Source: Bacillota bacterium
GTDB lineage: Bacteria; Bacillota; SHA-98; UBA4971
Assembly (NCBI GenBank): GCA_024653485.1
Contig: JANLFY010000002.1
Span: 124,001-188,000 of the forward strand
Length of the DNA stretch: 64,000 nt
Direction: 5' to 3'
Shown in pieces: positions 43,503 through 51,460 of this stretch (within the stretch, counting starts at the first letter, position 1; each line of letters starts with the position of its first letter). Under the pieces are notes generated by a model. That model had not been told where the DNA came from, ran no database searches, and was given only the letters and a program-made list of their open reading frames with translations. The position numbers and the translations under genes are program-made.

Positions 43503-44345
43503 ATGAAGCTGAGCATCGTGGTGAACGCGACGCCGAAGGCTACGCCGCTCGCCGCCGACATTCCGCTGGACGAGGCGCTAGGCCTGGCGGCAGAGGTGGG
43601 GTTCAGTGGCGTCGAGCTGGCGATAGGAGATCCCAAGAGCCTCGACGTCGCGTCACTGAAGCGTCTTCTCGCCGCCCACAGCCTGGAGGTCCCGGCGATC
43701 GGGACGGGGGCCGCATACGCCGAGGGATTCAGCCTGTCCCACCCGGACGCCGCACGGCGCGAGGGCGCCGTGTCCAGGCTGAAAGCCCACGTGGATCTGG
43801 CGGAGCAGCTTGGCGCGCTTGTGATAGTGGGGCTCATCCGCGGCCGCGCCCGCGACGGCCTTGGCGAGGAGCGTGCCACGGAGTGCGCATTGTCGGGGAT
43901 GCGGGAGGTGGCCGAGTACGCCGAAGTAAGAGGTGTGAGGCTGCTCCTAGAGCCCATGAACCGTTTCGAGACGGACATCTGGAACACCGTTGAGGACGCG
44001 CTCGCGGTGGCTCGGGCCTCCGGCGAAAATGTGGGCCTGCTCGTGGACACTTTCCACATGAACATCGAGGAACCGTCGATCACGCGCTCGCTTCGAGAAG
44101 CGGCACCCAGGATCTGGCACGTCCACGTCGCGGACAGCAACCGCTGGGCACCGGGTTACGGACATCTGGACTTCCGCGAGATCGTGGGCACGCTGCGCGA
44201 AACGGGTTACGAAAGCTACCTTTCCGCGGAAATCCTGCACAAGCCGGACATCCGCTCGGCGTATGCCCGAACTCGCGAGCACCTGGCGCCGCTCCTATGG
44301 ACCCCGGGACCCGCCGCTGGGTGGGCGACGCCAGGTAATCGGTAG
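43503..44345 (+). CDS. iolO: 5-Keto-L-gluconate epimerase-like (IolO)
   Basis: A 280-residue TIM-barrel epimerase. It carries landmarks I recall from T. maritima IolO: MKLSIVVNA at the start, IGTGAAYAEGFSLSHPD, VIVGLIRGR, LLEPMNRFETDIWNT, VDTFHMNIEEPSI, and HVADSNRWAPGYGHLDFR. IolO converts 5-keto-L-gluconate to D-tagaturonate, which then enters uronate breakdown. Metal ligands Glu (EPMNR), Asp and His (DTFH), His (HVHVADS) and Glu (SAEIL) are in place. The ATG at 43503 follows GAGGTGA by eight bases; an earlier ATG at 43479 is possible. The paralogue at 24701 is less like IolO. Confidence 0.87.
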   Translation: MKLSIVVNATPKATPLAADIPLDEALGLAAEVGFSGVELAIGDPKSLDVASLKRLLAAHSLEVPAIGTGAAYAEGFSLSHPDAARREGAVSRLKAHVDLAEQLGALVIVGLIRGRARDGLGEERATECALSGMREVAEYAEVRGVRLLLEPMNRFETDIWNTVEDALAVARASGENVGLLVDTFHMNIEEPSITRSLREAAPRIWHVHVADSNRWAPGYGHLDFREIVGTLRETGYESYLSAEILHKPDIRSAYARTREHLAPLLWTPGPAAGWATPGNR

Positions 44346-44412
44346 GTGCCCGGGAGGAGGGCGGGCGAGCGGTCGTCGGCATCAGAGTCAGGGAGCATGG
44401 GAGGTGCAATGG

Positions 44413-45462
44413 ATGTCTGGGAGGTTTGGATACTCCATCGAAGGTTACGAGTTTCGGGCGCAGGACTTCTTGCCTGCGAGGGTCTGCGACGACATCGTTG
44501 ACGTTAGGGTGAATGAGCCTGGGCTTGTAAGAGAGATAGCACAGAGCCGCAAGAGACGGCGCACGCTCACGCGCGATGGCAAGTTGACGATCCTGGCGAC
44601 CGACCATCCCGCGCGCATGGTGACGAAGGTCGGCGATGACCCTGTGGCGATCGGCGACCGGTACGGCCTGCTTTCGCGCCTAGCCAGGGTGCTGACCGAC
44701 CCCAGATTCGATGGGGTGATGGCAACGCCAGACATAATCGAGGAACTGCTCATCCTCGACTACCTCGTGCAGGAGGCGGGGGGACCCTCCTTCCTGGATG
44801 AAAAGGTCATCCTCGGGTGCATGAACCGAGGCGGGCTCGCGGGAGTCGTGTTCGAGATGGATGACACGATGACCGCCTACACCGCGGATTCCATCGCCGA
44901 AATGGGGCTCGACGGCGCGAAGATAATGTTCAGGTTGGATCCGGAGAACCCGGATTCCGGCAAGACGATCATGTATTGCGTGGAAGCCATCAACGAGCTG
45001 GTAGACTTGGGGATCCCGGTGTTCCTCGAGGCCCTTTTCATGCGGAGGGCCGACGGGAAACTCAAGACCCTCAAAGAGGCGGAAGCTCTCATCAAGATAG
45101 TGGGCGTCGCGGCGGGGCTCGGGAAGTCCAGCGCGTACACGTGGCTGAAGATCCCCTACTGCGAAGGATATGACAAAGTCGCAAGGGCCACGACTTGTCC
45201 CATACTCATGTTGGGTGGCGAGTCGACGGGCGATCCCACAGGCATACTCGAGGAGTTCGCCGCGGGAATGCGCGCTGGGGCCACGGTCAGGGGCGCGCTC
45301 GTGGGAAGGAACGTGACGTTTCCCGGCAAGGACGATCCAAGGGCCGTGGCTGTGGCTGTGAGCGAGATAGTCCACAGGGGGCTGGACGCGGAGGCAGCCA
45401 CGCGTGTGCTCATGGAGACGCGCGGAAAGGACATGGACGCGATAACCCGCTACTTCAGCTGA
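44413..45462 (+). CDS. Cgl0159-like (beta/alpha)8 aldolase
   Basis: The 349-residue protein belongs to the DhnA/class I aldolase-like barrels grouped with Corynebacterium Cgl0159, a protein encoded in inositol gene clusters. Motifs include LTILATDHPARMV, GCMNRGGLAGVVFEMDD, DGAKIMFRLDP (the Lys here is a candidate Schiff-base residue), FLEALFMRRADGK and LMLGGESTGDP. A keto-sugar or keto-acid phosphate aldolase role is likely. The ATG at 44413 follows GGAGG by eight bases. It precedes a phosphofructokinase-family gene, giving a kinase/aldolase pair downstream of the inositol enzymes. The product has not been fixed by sequence. Confidence 0.72.
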   Translation: MSGRFGYSIEGYEFRAQDFLPARVCDDIVDVRVNEPGLVREIAQSRKRRRTLTRDGKLTILATDHPARMVTKVGDDPVAIGDRYGLLSRLARVLTDPRFDGVMATPDIIEELLILDYLVQEAGGPSFLDEKVILGCMNRGGLAGVVFEMDDTMTAYTADSIAEMGLDGAKIMFRLDPENPDSGKTIMYCVEAINELVDLGIPVFLEALFMRRADGKLKTLKEAEALIKIVGVAAGLGKSSAYTWLKIPYCEGYDKVARATTCPILMLGGESTGDPTGILEEFAAGMRAGATVRGALVGRNVTFPGKDDPRAVAVAVSEIVHRGLDAEAATRVLMETRGKDMDAITRYFS

Positions 45463-45582
45463 GTGGTGCGACCGGCTGACAGGCTCGCGGCTCGCTCGCT
45501 GTTCGGCACAGGGCCCGCCAGGGGTGAGCCCGCCCGGGCCAGGGCGCAGCGGTCAGCGGTTTGAAACGGGAGGATGATTGGC

Positions 45583-46788
45583 ATGCCGCTGAAGGGCAAT
45601 GCAGTTGTCGGACAATCCGGCGGGCCGACCGCGGTGATAAACGCGAGTCTAGCGGGCGTGATCGAGGAGGCTCTGGAACACGCTGAGATTCAGGGCGTGT
45701 ACGGTGGGGTGCACGGCGTTCTGGGGATGCTCAGGGAGGACTTCATCGATCTCGGCAAGCAGGATCCCTCCGTTATCCGGAGGCTCAGAGCAACACCTTC
45801 CGCGGCCCTAGGATCGTGCCGCCACAAAGTGTCCCCGGAGGATTGCGCGAGGCTTGTGGAGATCTTCAAGAAGTACGATATCCGCTACTTCTTCTACATC
45901 GGCGGGAACGATTCCGCCGACACCTCCAACAAGGTGAGCAAGGCGGCCAAAGAGGCAGGCTATGAGCTTGCCGTTGTGGCGGTTCCCAAGACGATAGACA
46001 ACGACCTCGCGGTGACGGACCACTCTCCGGGCTACGGGAGCGTCGCGCGATGGGTCGCGACCGCGGTCAGGGATGCCGGGCTGGATACCGAAGCGATCGG
46101 GGTCGTGGACAACGTCAAGGTGATCGAGGTCATGGGCAGGAACGCGGGTTGGATCACCGCTGCCACCGTGCTTGCGAGGGACCACGAAGACGCGGCTCCG
46201 CACCTCGTCTACCTGCCGGAACGGCCGTTCAACCCCGAGAAATTCCTCGCGGACGTGAAGGCCGTGTACGACAGGCTCGGGCACTGTGTGGTGACGGTGT
46301 GCGAAGGGCTGAAAGACGAGGCAGGGAGGTACGTCACGGCCTCATCGCGGTCCATCGACACGGACAAGTTCGGCCACAAGCAGCTCGGCGGGGTCGGAGA
46401 GTTCCTCTGCGACCTCGTGGCGACGAACCTCAAGATCAAGGCGAGGTGTGACAAGCCCGGGACGATCCAGAGGGTATCTGCTGCGCTGGCCTCGCCGGTG
46501 GACGTCGCGGAAGCCTATGAGGTCGGCCGATACGCCGTGAGGTGCGCGATCCAGGGGGTGCTGGACAAGATGGTGGTCATTACGCGGAAGCCTGGACCCA
46601 CGTATGAGGTGGATTTCGGGACCTGCGACTTGGCCATCGTCGCAAACGCAGAGAAGCACGTGCCGAGCGAGTTCATAAGCGAAGCAGGTAACGACGTTAC
46701 CGAGGCGTTCATCGAGTACGCGTTGCCTCTCATCGGCGGGCCTCTCGAGCCGTACGCGAGGCTGAAGCGTGTTGCAGTGAGGGCTTGA
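45583..46788 (+). CDS. Phosphofructokinase family, diphosphate-dependent type
   Basis: The 401-residue protein is a PFK-family kinase. Two diagnostic positions point to diphosphate as phosphoryl donor: GGNDS at 107-111, where ATP enzymes have Gly at residue 110, and Lys136 in PKTIDND. Other motifs are GQSGGPTAVINASLAG near the N-terminus and VMGRNAGW. PPi-PFK reversibly phosphorylates fructose 6-phosphate, and relatives accept sedoheptulose 7-phosphate. The ATG at 45583 follows GGGAGG; ATG 45574 is an alternative. Its location right after an aldolase in an inositol cluster makes a dedicated ketose phosphate substrate possible. Confidence 0.88.
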   Translation: MPLKGNAVVGQSGGPTAVINASLAGVIEEALEHAEIQGVYGGVHGVLGMLREDFIDLGKQDPSVIRRLRATPSAALGSCRHKVSPEDCARLVEIFKKYDIRYFFYIGGNDSADTSNKVSKAAKEAGYELAVVAVPKTIDNDLAVTDHSPGYGSVARWVATAVRDAGLDTEAIGVVDNVKVIEVMGRNAGWITAATVLARDHEDAAPHLVYLPERPFNPEKFLADVKAVYDRLGHCVVTVCEGLKDEAGRYVTASSRSIDTDKFGHKQLGGVGEFLCDLVATNLKIKARCDKPGTIQRVSAALASPVDVAEAYEVGRYAVRCAIQGVLDKMVVITRKPGPTYEVDFGTCDLAIVANAEKHVPSEFISEAGNDVTEAFIEYALPLIGGPLEPYARLKRVAVRA

Positions 46789-47149
46789 AGACCGGGGGTG
46801 TCCCGAAGTTGCACGGCGGGATGCGTCGTGGAAGCCAAACGGGGCCGCTACCTGGACGGGCATCGCAAGCGATGAGTAGCGGAGCAAGACACTCAAGATA
46901 TTGGACTAGAGCAAGTTCCGAAGACTAGAGCAACTTCCGACAACCGAATTACAACGGACGGACAGGCAGGAAGCACCCTTGGCGACTCGGGACCACCGTC
47001 CGGTCTCCCATCGTAAAGGGGGGGGAGGTGGGAGACAGTCGGTGCGTTGGTCGAGGACCTGATGGGACTGAGCGAAGGAAACCTCGAGAACGTGGAGTCT
47101 GACGCGAGCGGTTGTCAAATTCCCGTAAGTCCAGAAGGAGGGTTTCCGC
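46789..47149. other. Intergenic region with tandem repeat before ABC operon
   Basis: The 361 bases hold a short hairpin CATCGC-AA-GCGATG (46861-46874), a 19-bp tandem repeat (46903-46940), a run of eight G (about 47018), and the ribosome site GGAGGG of the binding-protein gene. A 61-codon open frame from 47047 overlaps the next gene and was not accepted as real. Confidence 0.55.
46903..46940. repeat. 19-bp tandem repeat, two copies
   Basis: The units 46903-46921 and 46922-46940 share GACTAGAGCAA and TTCCGA and differ at two of nineteen positions. They lie about 210 bases upstream of the sugar-binding-protein gene, where a regulator binding as a dimer of dimers might sit. Confidence 0.7.
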
Positions 47150-48115
47150 ATGAAAAGGCTTGTCGGGTTGATCTTGGTGTTGTGTTGCTCTCTTGTCTTG
47201 GGCGGGTTCGGTTCCGCGGCCCTGGCCGCTGACGAGATGACGTTCTACGTCATTGCCCATGCCGGTCCGGGCGATCCATTCTGGGCGGTGGTGCAGCGTG
47301 GCGTGCAAGACGCCGGGAAGGCCCTCGGTGTCAGAGCGATCTTCCAGGGGCCGGCCGGGTACAACGTTCCCGAGCAGGTCGCCATGTTCAGAGCGGCCGT
47401 GGAGGCCAAGGCAAGCGGGATCGCCACCACGATAAGCGACGCGAGGGCGTGGGCCGAGCCGATCAAAGAGGCCAGGGGGCGCGGCATTCCTGTAGTCGCC
47501 ATCAACTGTAAAGAGCCCGCGGAGCTTCGGGGGACGATTCCCTACATGGCATACATAGGCATGGACGAGTACGAAGCGGGCAAGATGGCGGCGCGTCAGA
47601 TCCTGCCGAAGTTGAAAAAAGGGGCGCACGCGGTCGTTGCGATCCATCAAGCGGGCCACGTTGGCCTGGAGGCCCGCGCGAAGGGCATCAGTGAGGTGAT
47701 CACCCAAGAGCTTGGCGGAAAAGTCGACAAACTAGACATAACGCAAGACGCCACACAGGCCATCGGTATCCTGCGCAGCTACCTGAAAGCCAACCCAGAT
47801 ACGGCGGCCATCTTCACTCTCGGCCCGCTGGGGGCGATTCCGACGATCAAGATGATCAGGGACGACGGTCTGAAGGGGAAGGTCCTCATGGTGTCCTTCG
47901 ACCTCGACCCCACCGTCATCCAGGCCATCTCGGAGGGGATCTGTGAGGGGACCGTGGACCAGCAGCAGTACCTCCAGGGTTACATGGCTGTAGTGGAGCT
48001 CTATCTGTGCGCCAAGTTCAAGCTGAACCCCGCTGATTACGACACGGGCAGGGGCTTTGTCACGGCGGAGACCGCAAGCGCCGTCGCGTCCCTAGTGAAG
48101 CAGGGCTATAGATGA
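47150..48115 (+). CDS. Sugar ABC substrate-binding protein (Frc-type)
   Basis: A 321-residue exported Peripla_BP_4 binding protein, signal peptide about 1-26 (ending AALAAD). The core reads YVIAHAGPGDPFWAVVQRGV and YIGMDEYEAGKMAA, as in sugar binders of the FrcB/RbsB kind. It is separated from its permease by a perfect 14-bp hairpin, and the three-gene order binding protein, permease, ATPase matches the fructose-type FrcBCA arrangement. The ATG at 47150 follows GGAGGG. An inositol or monosaccharide ligand is likely. Confidence 0.9.
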   Translation: MKRLVGLILVLCCSLVLGGFGSAALAADEMTFYVIAHAGPGDPFWAVVQRGVQDAGKALGVRAIFQGPAGYNVPEQVAMFRAAVEAKASGIATTISDARAWAEPIKEARGRGIPVVAINCKEPAELRGTIPYMAYIGMDEYEAGKMAARQILPKLKKGAHAVVAIHQAGHVGLEARAKGISEVITQELGGKVDKLDITQDATQAIGILRSYLKANPDTAAIFTLGPLGAIPTIKMIRDDGLKGKVLMVSFDLDPTVIQAISEGICEGTVDQQQYLQGYMAVVELYLCAKFKLNPADYDTGRGFVTAETASAVASLVKQGYR

Positions 48116-48136
48116 GCTGCGCGATAGGCCTCGCAA

Positions 48137-48168
48137 GAGATGCGGGGAGGGGCTCCTCCCCGCATCTC
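48137..48168 (+). terminator. Perfect 14-bp hairpin between binding protein and permease
   Basis: GAGATGCGGGGAGG, a four-base loop (GGCT) and the exact reverse complement form a very stable stem 22 bases after the stop codon. It has no T-run. It should shield the upstream mRNA and reduce expression of the permease and ATPase relative to the binding protein. Confidence 0.65.
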
Positions 48169-48185
48169 GCCAAGGAGGGGTGGGC

Positions 48186-49148
48186 ATGCGGATGAAGGCG
48201 CTGCTGGGCCACCGCGAAGTCGGAGTGGCCGTGGCACTTGTCGCGGTATACGCGGTCTTCATATCCATGAAGAAGGAGTTTCTGAGCGCGGGCACGTTTG
48301 GGGACATCGTCACGGTGGCGGCCGAGCTCGGCACCGTGGCGGTGGGAATCAGCTTTCTCATGATAGCCGGGGAGATGGATCTATCGGTCGGGTCGAATTT
48401 CGCCCTCACAGGCATGCTCTTGGCTATGCTCGTCACGCGCTTGTCGTGGAGTCCGTACCTTGCCTTTGCCGTCGTCCTGGCTTGTTCTGCGGGAATCGGC
48501 GCGCTGAACGGTCTCGTGACGCTGAGCGCAAGGATACCGTCGTTCATAACGACCCTTGGCGCAATGATGTTCTGGAGAGGGGTGGCGTTGTACCTGACGC
48601 AGGGCTGGCCGATCAGTGTGTTCGCCGACGTTCCACTCCTGAGATGGCTGGGAGGAGCCAAGGTATATCATACGTTCCATATCTCCGCTGCGTGGTGGCT
48701 CGTGATAGGCGCCGTATTCTGGGTGATCCTGCAGAAGACGGCCTACGGGAACTGGGTGTTCGCGACAGGAGGCAAGAGAGCTGCAGCCCGAGCTCTCGGC
48801 GTTCCCGACATTAGAGTCAAACTCGTCAATTTCATCCTCGCGGGCGTAATGGCTGGTCTTGCAGGGTGTTTTCAGCTGGGCAGGATGGGATCGATGTCTC
48901 CAGTGTGGGGACAGGACCTGCCGCTCGAAGCCATCGCAGCGGCGGTCGTGGGCGGGAACTCCCTTACGGGGGGCGTGGGCAGCATCCTCGGGGCCATGTT
49001 GGGCGCGGTCACGATGGCGTCCATCAGGATCGGCCTCGTCATGGTGGGAGCGCCGGCTTACTGGTACATGGCGTTCGTCGGCTTCATCGTCGTGGCTGCG
49101 GTGGCGCTCAACGTGAAGCTGGGGGAGGTGATATCGTGGCACAGGTGA
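48186..49148 (+). CDS. Sugar ABC permease (Frc/Rbs-type)
   Basis: A 320-residue membrane permease with about ten spans and the motifs AGEMDLSVGSNFALTGM, ARIPSFITTLGAMMF, GGKRAAARALGVPDI and VVGGNSLTGGVGS. The ATG at 48186 has GGAGGGG seven bases before it. The stop codon lies inside the start of the ATPase gene (13 bases of overlap). Confidence 0.92.
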   Translation: MRMKALLGHREVGVAVALVAVYAVFISMKKEFLSAGTFGDIVTVAAELGTVAVGISFLMIAGEMDLSVGSNFALTGMLLAMLVTRLSWSPYLAFAVVLACSAGIGALNGLVTLSARIPSFITTLGAMMFWRGVALYLTQGWPISVFADVPLLRWLGGAKVYHTFHISAAWWLVIGAVFWVILQKTAYGNWVFATGGKRAAARALGVPDIRVKLVNFILAGVMAGLAGCFQLGRMGSMSPVWGQDLPLEAIAAAVVGGNSLTGGVGSILGAMLGAVTMASIRIGLVMVGAPAYWYMAFVGFIVVAAVALNVKLGEVISWHR

Positions 49149-50011
49149 CGTCGGCTTCGGCAGAGTCGAGCGTACCCGACCTGGTAGGCCCGGCCGAGTC
49201 GGGTGCAGTGCCGCTCATGCAAGGGGTCGGCCTTTGCAAGCGCTTCGGCAAAGTCACGGCTTTGGAAAGCGTCGACATAGCCATACGGCGTGGCGAGGTC
49301 ACGGGGCTGGTAGGTGACAACGGCGCCGGTAAGTCCACGCTCATCAAGATCCTTACGGGGGTGTACCGACCGGACGAAGGGGAGCTCCGCTTCGAGGGCC
49401 GGAAGGTGGAATTCGCGTCCCCGAAGGACGCCAGGAAGCTCGGCATCGAGACGGTGTACCAGGATCTTGCGCTCATCGAGAACATGAGTATAGCGAGGAA
49501 CTTCTTCCTGGGCGCGGAGCCTCAGCGCAGAGTGGGGATTCTCCGTCTGCTCGACGCCAAGAGCATGCGGGCTGTCACGGAAGAGGCCCTAAGGGATATC
49601 GGCATCCGCGTCAGGTCTGCGAACGACGAGGTCTCAGTTCTCTCTGGCGGGGAGCGCCAGGCGATAGCCATCGGGAGGACCATGCATTTCGGCGGCAAGC
49701 TACTCATCCTGGACGAGCCGACGTCCGCTCTTTCCGTCCACGAAACCAACAAGGTCCTGTCTTACATCGACGAGGCTCGCAAGCGGGGGCTGGCTGTGAT
49801 ATTCATCACTCACAACCTGTATCACGTGTACCCCGTGGCAGATCGGATAGTCGTGCTAGAGCATGGGAGAAAGGTTGGGGATTTCGGGAAGGACGAGATC
49901 TCCGTGGAGGAGCTCGTCCAGATCGTTTCCTTCGGAGCGCGGGGGATGACACCGGCAAAGCGACAGCACGAAGAAAGGCAGAATGACGGCGGCGACGACA
50001 GCGGGCGCTAG
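49136..50011 (+). CDS. Sugar ABC ATPase, single-domain (FrcA-like)
   Basis: A 291-residue ATPase with one nucleotide-binding domain, unlike the two-domain RbsA-type at 34670. Walker A GDNGAGKST, signature LSGGERQAIAIGR, Walker B LLILDEPTSAL and ITHNL in the switch are present. FrcA-type importers use two copies of such a protein. The GTG start at 49136 follows GGGAGG by seven bases and overlaps the permease end. Confidence 0.9.
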   Translation: MAQVTSASAESSVPDLVGPAESGAVPLMQGVGLCKRFGKVTALESVDIAIRRGEVTGLVGDNGAGKSTLIKILTGVYRPDEGELRFEGRKVEFASPKDARKLGIETVYQDLALIENMSIARNFFLGAEPQRRVGILRLLDAKSMRAVTEEALRDIGIRVRSANDEVSVLSGGERQAIAIGRTMHFGGKLLILDEPTSALSVHETNKVLSYIDEARKRGLAVIFITHNLYHVYPVADRIVVLEHGRKVGDFGKDEISVEELVQIVSFGARGMTPAKRQHEERQNDGGDDSGR

Positions 50012-50073
50012 AGCGGCGCTGGAGCGACGCTGGAGCAATGCAGCGACGATGGGGAATGGGAGGCGCTCGGACG

Positions 50074-51369
50074 ATGCCGGGAATGGAGAGTTTGAAGGCT
50101 AGAGCAAGAGAGCTACTGAAGGGGTTCAAAGGGGATAGGTACGCGTTCGGCCTCGGGGTCATCGACAAGGTAGGCGAGTTCGCTTCCGAGTTCGGGAGGA
50201 GCGCTCTCGTGGTGGCGAACCGCGCCGACTGGTTCAAGCACGTGGTGGATCCGGTGATGGAATCGCTCGCCAAGAGGGGAGTGCGTCTCTCTGGCGACCG
50301 GATCGTCCCGGACGCCGCACCCAACGCTCCAAGGGAGGATGTGTACCGCATCGCCACATACGTGCTTCAGTTCAAACCGGACTGCCTCATTGCGGTGGGA
50401 GGAGGCAGCACCATCGACGCTGTCAAGGCGGCGAACGTGCTCGCAACGCTCGGAGGATACGAGCCGGAGATCGACCCGTATTTCGGAACTGGGCAGGTTA
50501 GCGCAGCGCTCGCCAAGACGGGCAAGAGGCTACTACCCATGGTGGCGGTTCAGAGCGCTGCGAGTTCTGGAGCGCATCTCACAAAGTACTCCAACGTGAC
50601 CGACCCAGTGGCCGGCCAGAAGAAGCTCATCGTGGATGAGGCGATAGTGCCGTCACGCGCAGTCTTCGACTATGCGGTCACCAAGACCGTGCCCAAGGGA
50701 ATGACGCTTGACGGGGCTTTCGACGGGATAGCCCACTGCCTCGAGGTGTTCTTCGGGATAGGCCTGCAAAAGTATGACCTGGCGAGGGAGATAGCCGAGG
50801 TCGGCATCGAGCTTGCGGTGGCCAACATGGAGAAGGTCATCGAGGACCCCGAGAACGAGGAGGCTCGCGAGGCGCTCGGGCTCGCCACGGACTTGGGCGG
50901 GTACGCCATCATGGTGGGAGGCACGAACGGTGCTCACCTCACGAGCTTCTCGCTGGTGGACATAGCGAGCCACGGGCGTGCGTGCGCCGTGATGAACCCC
51001 TACTACACCGTGTTCTTCGCCCCGGCTGTGGAAGATCAGCTTCGCGTGGTTGGCGAGATATACAGGAAGTATGGGTACATCGCTGCTGATCTCGACAGGC
51101 TGGACGGGCGCGACCTGGGCGTGGCAGTCGCGAAGGGAATGGTGAGCCTCAGCAAGAAGGTTGGTTTCCCGACGACGCTCGCGGAGATCGCGGGGTTCAC
51201 GGACGAGCACATCGAGCGAGCCATGGCCGCCGCCAAGGATCCGCAACTCGACATGAAGCTGAAGAACATGCCGGTGTCGCTTTCGGCGTCGCTCGTCGAA
51301 GAGTACATGAGGCCGATTCTCCTTGCTGCCAAGACAGGGGATTTCGGCCTGATCAAGAACATGAAGTAG
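50074..51369 (+). CDS. Iron-containing alcohol dehydrogenase family
   Basis: A 431-residue group III dehydrogenase with AVGGGSTIDAVKAANV, the metal-binding Asp and His in LDGAFDGIAHCLE, and further His in TNGAHLTS and IASHGRACAVMNP. It is longer than the similar gene at 14748. The substrate is unknown; after the Frc-type importer, it may oxidise a sugar alcohol or reduce a keto sugar. Start choice is uncertain: ATG 50074 follows GGGAGG, but ATG 50056 and 50083 are in frame. Confidence 0.83.
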   Translation: MPGMESLKARARELLKGFKGDRYAFGLGVIDKVGEFASEFGRSALVVANRADWFKHVVDPVMESLAKRGVRLSGDRIVPDAAPNAPREDVYRIATYVLQFKPDCLIAVGGGSTIDAVKAANVLATLGGYEPEIDPYFGTGQVSAALAKTGKRLLPMVAVQSAASSGAHLTKYSNVTDPVAGQKKLIVDEAIVPSRAVFDYAVTKTVPKGMTLDGAFDGIAHCLEVFFGIGLQKYDLAREIAEVGIELAVANMEKVIEDPENEEAREALGLATDLGGYAIMVGGTNGAHLTSFSLVDIASHGRACAVMNPYYTVFFAPAVEDQLRVVGEIYRKYGYIAADLDRLDGRDLGVAVAKGMVSLSKKVGFPTTLAEIAGFTDEHIERAMAAAKDPQLDMKLKNMPVSLSASLVEEYMRPILLAAKTGDFGLIKNMK

Positions 51370-51460
51370 GGGACGCAGAAGCGCGCTCAATGCGCAGCGA
51401 GGCGCGTAGTTGGAGCAACATGGGCCGAGTTTGAGCGTTCAGGATGGGCGGTGCTTCGAG

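Noticed and set aside
47047-47232. 61-codon open frame before the sugar-binding protein
   Set aside because: Overlaps the real start and signal peptide, has no clean ribosome site and no conserved motif.
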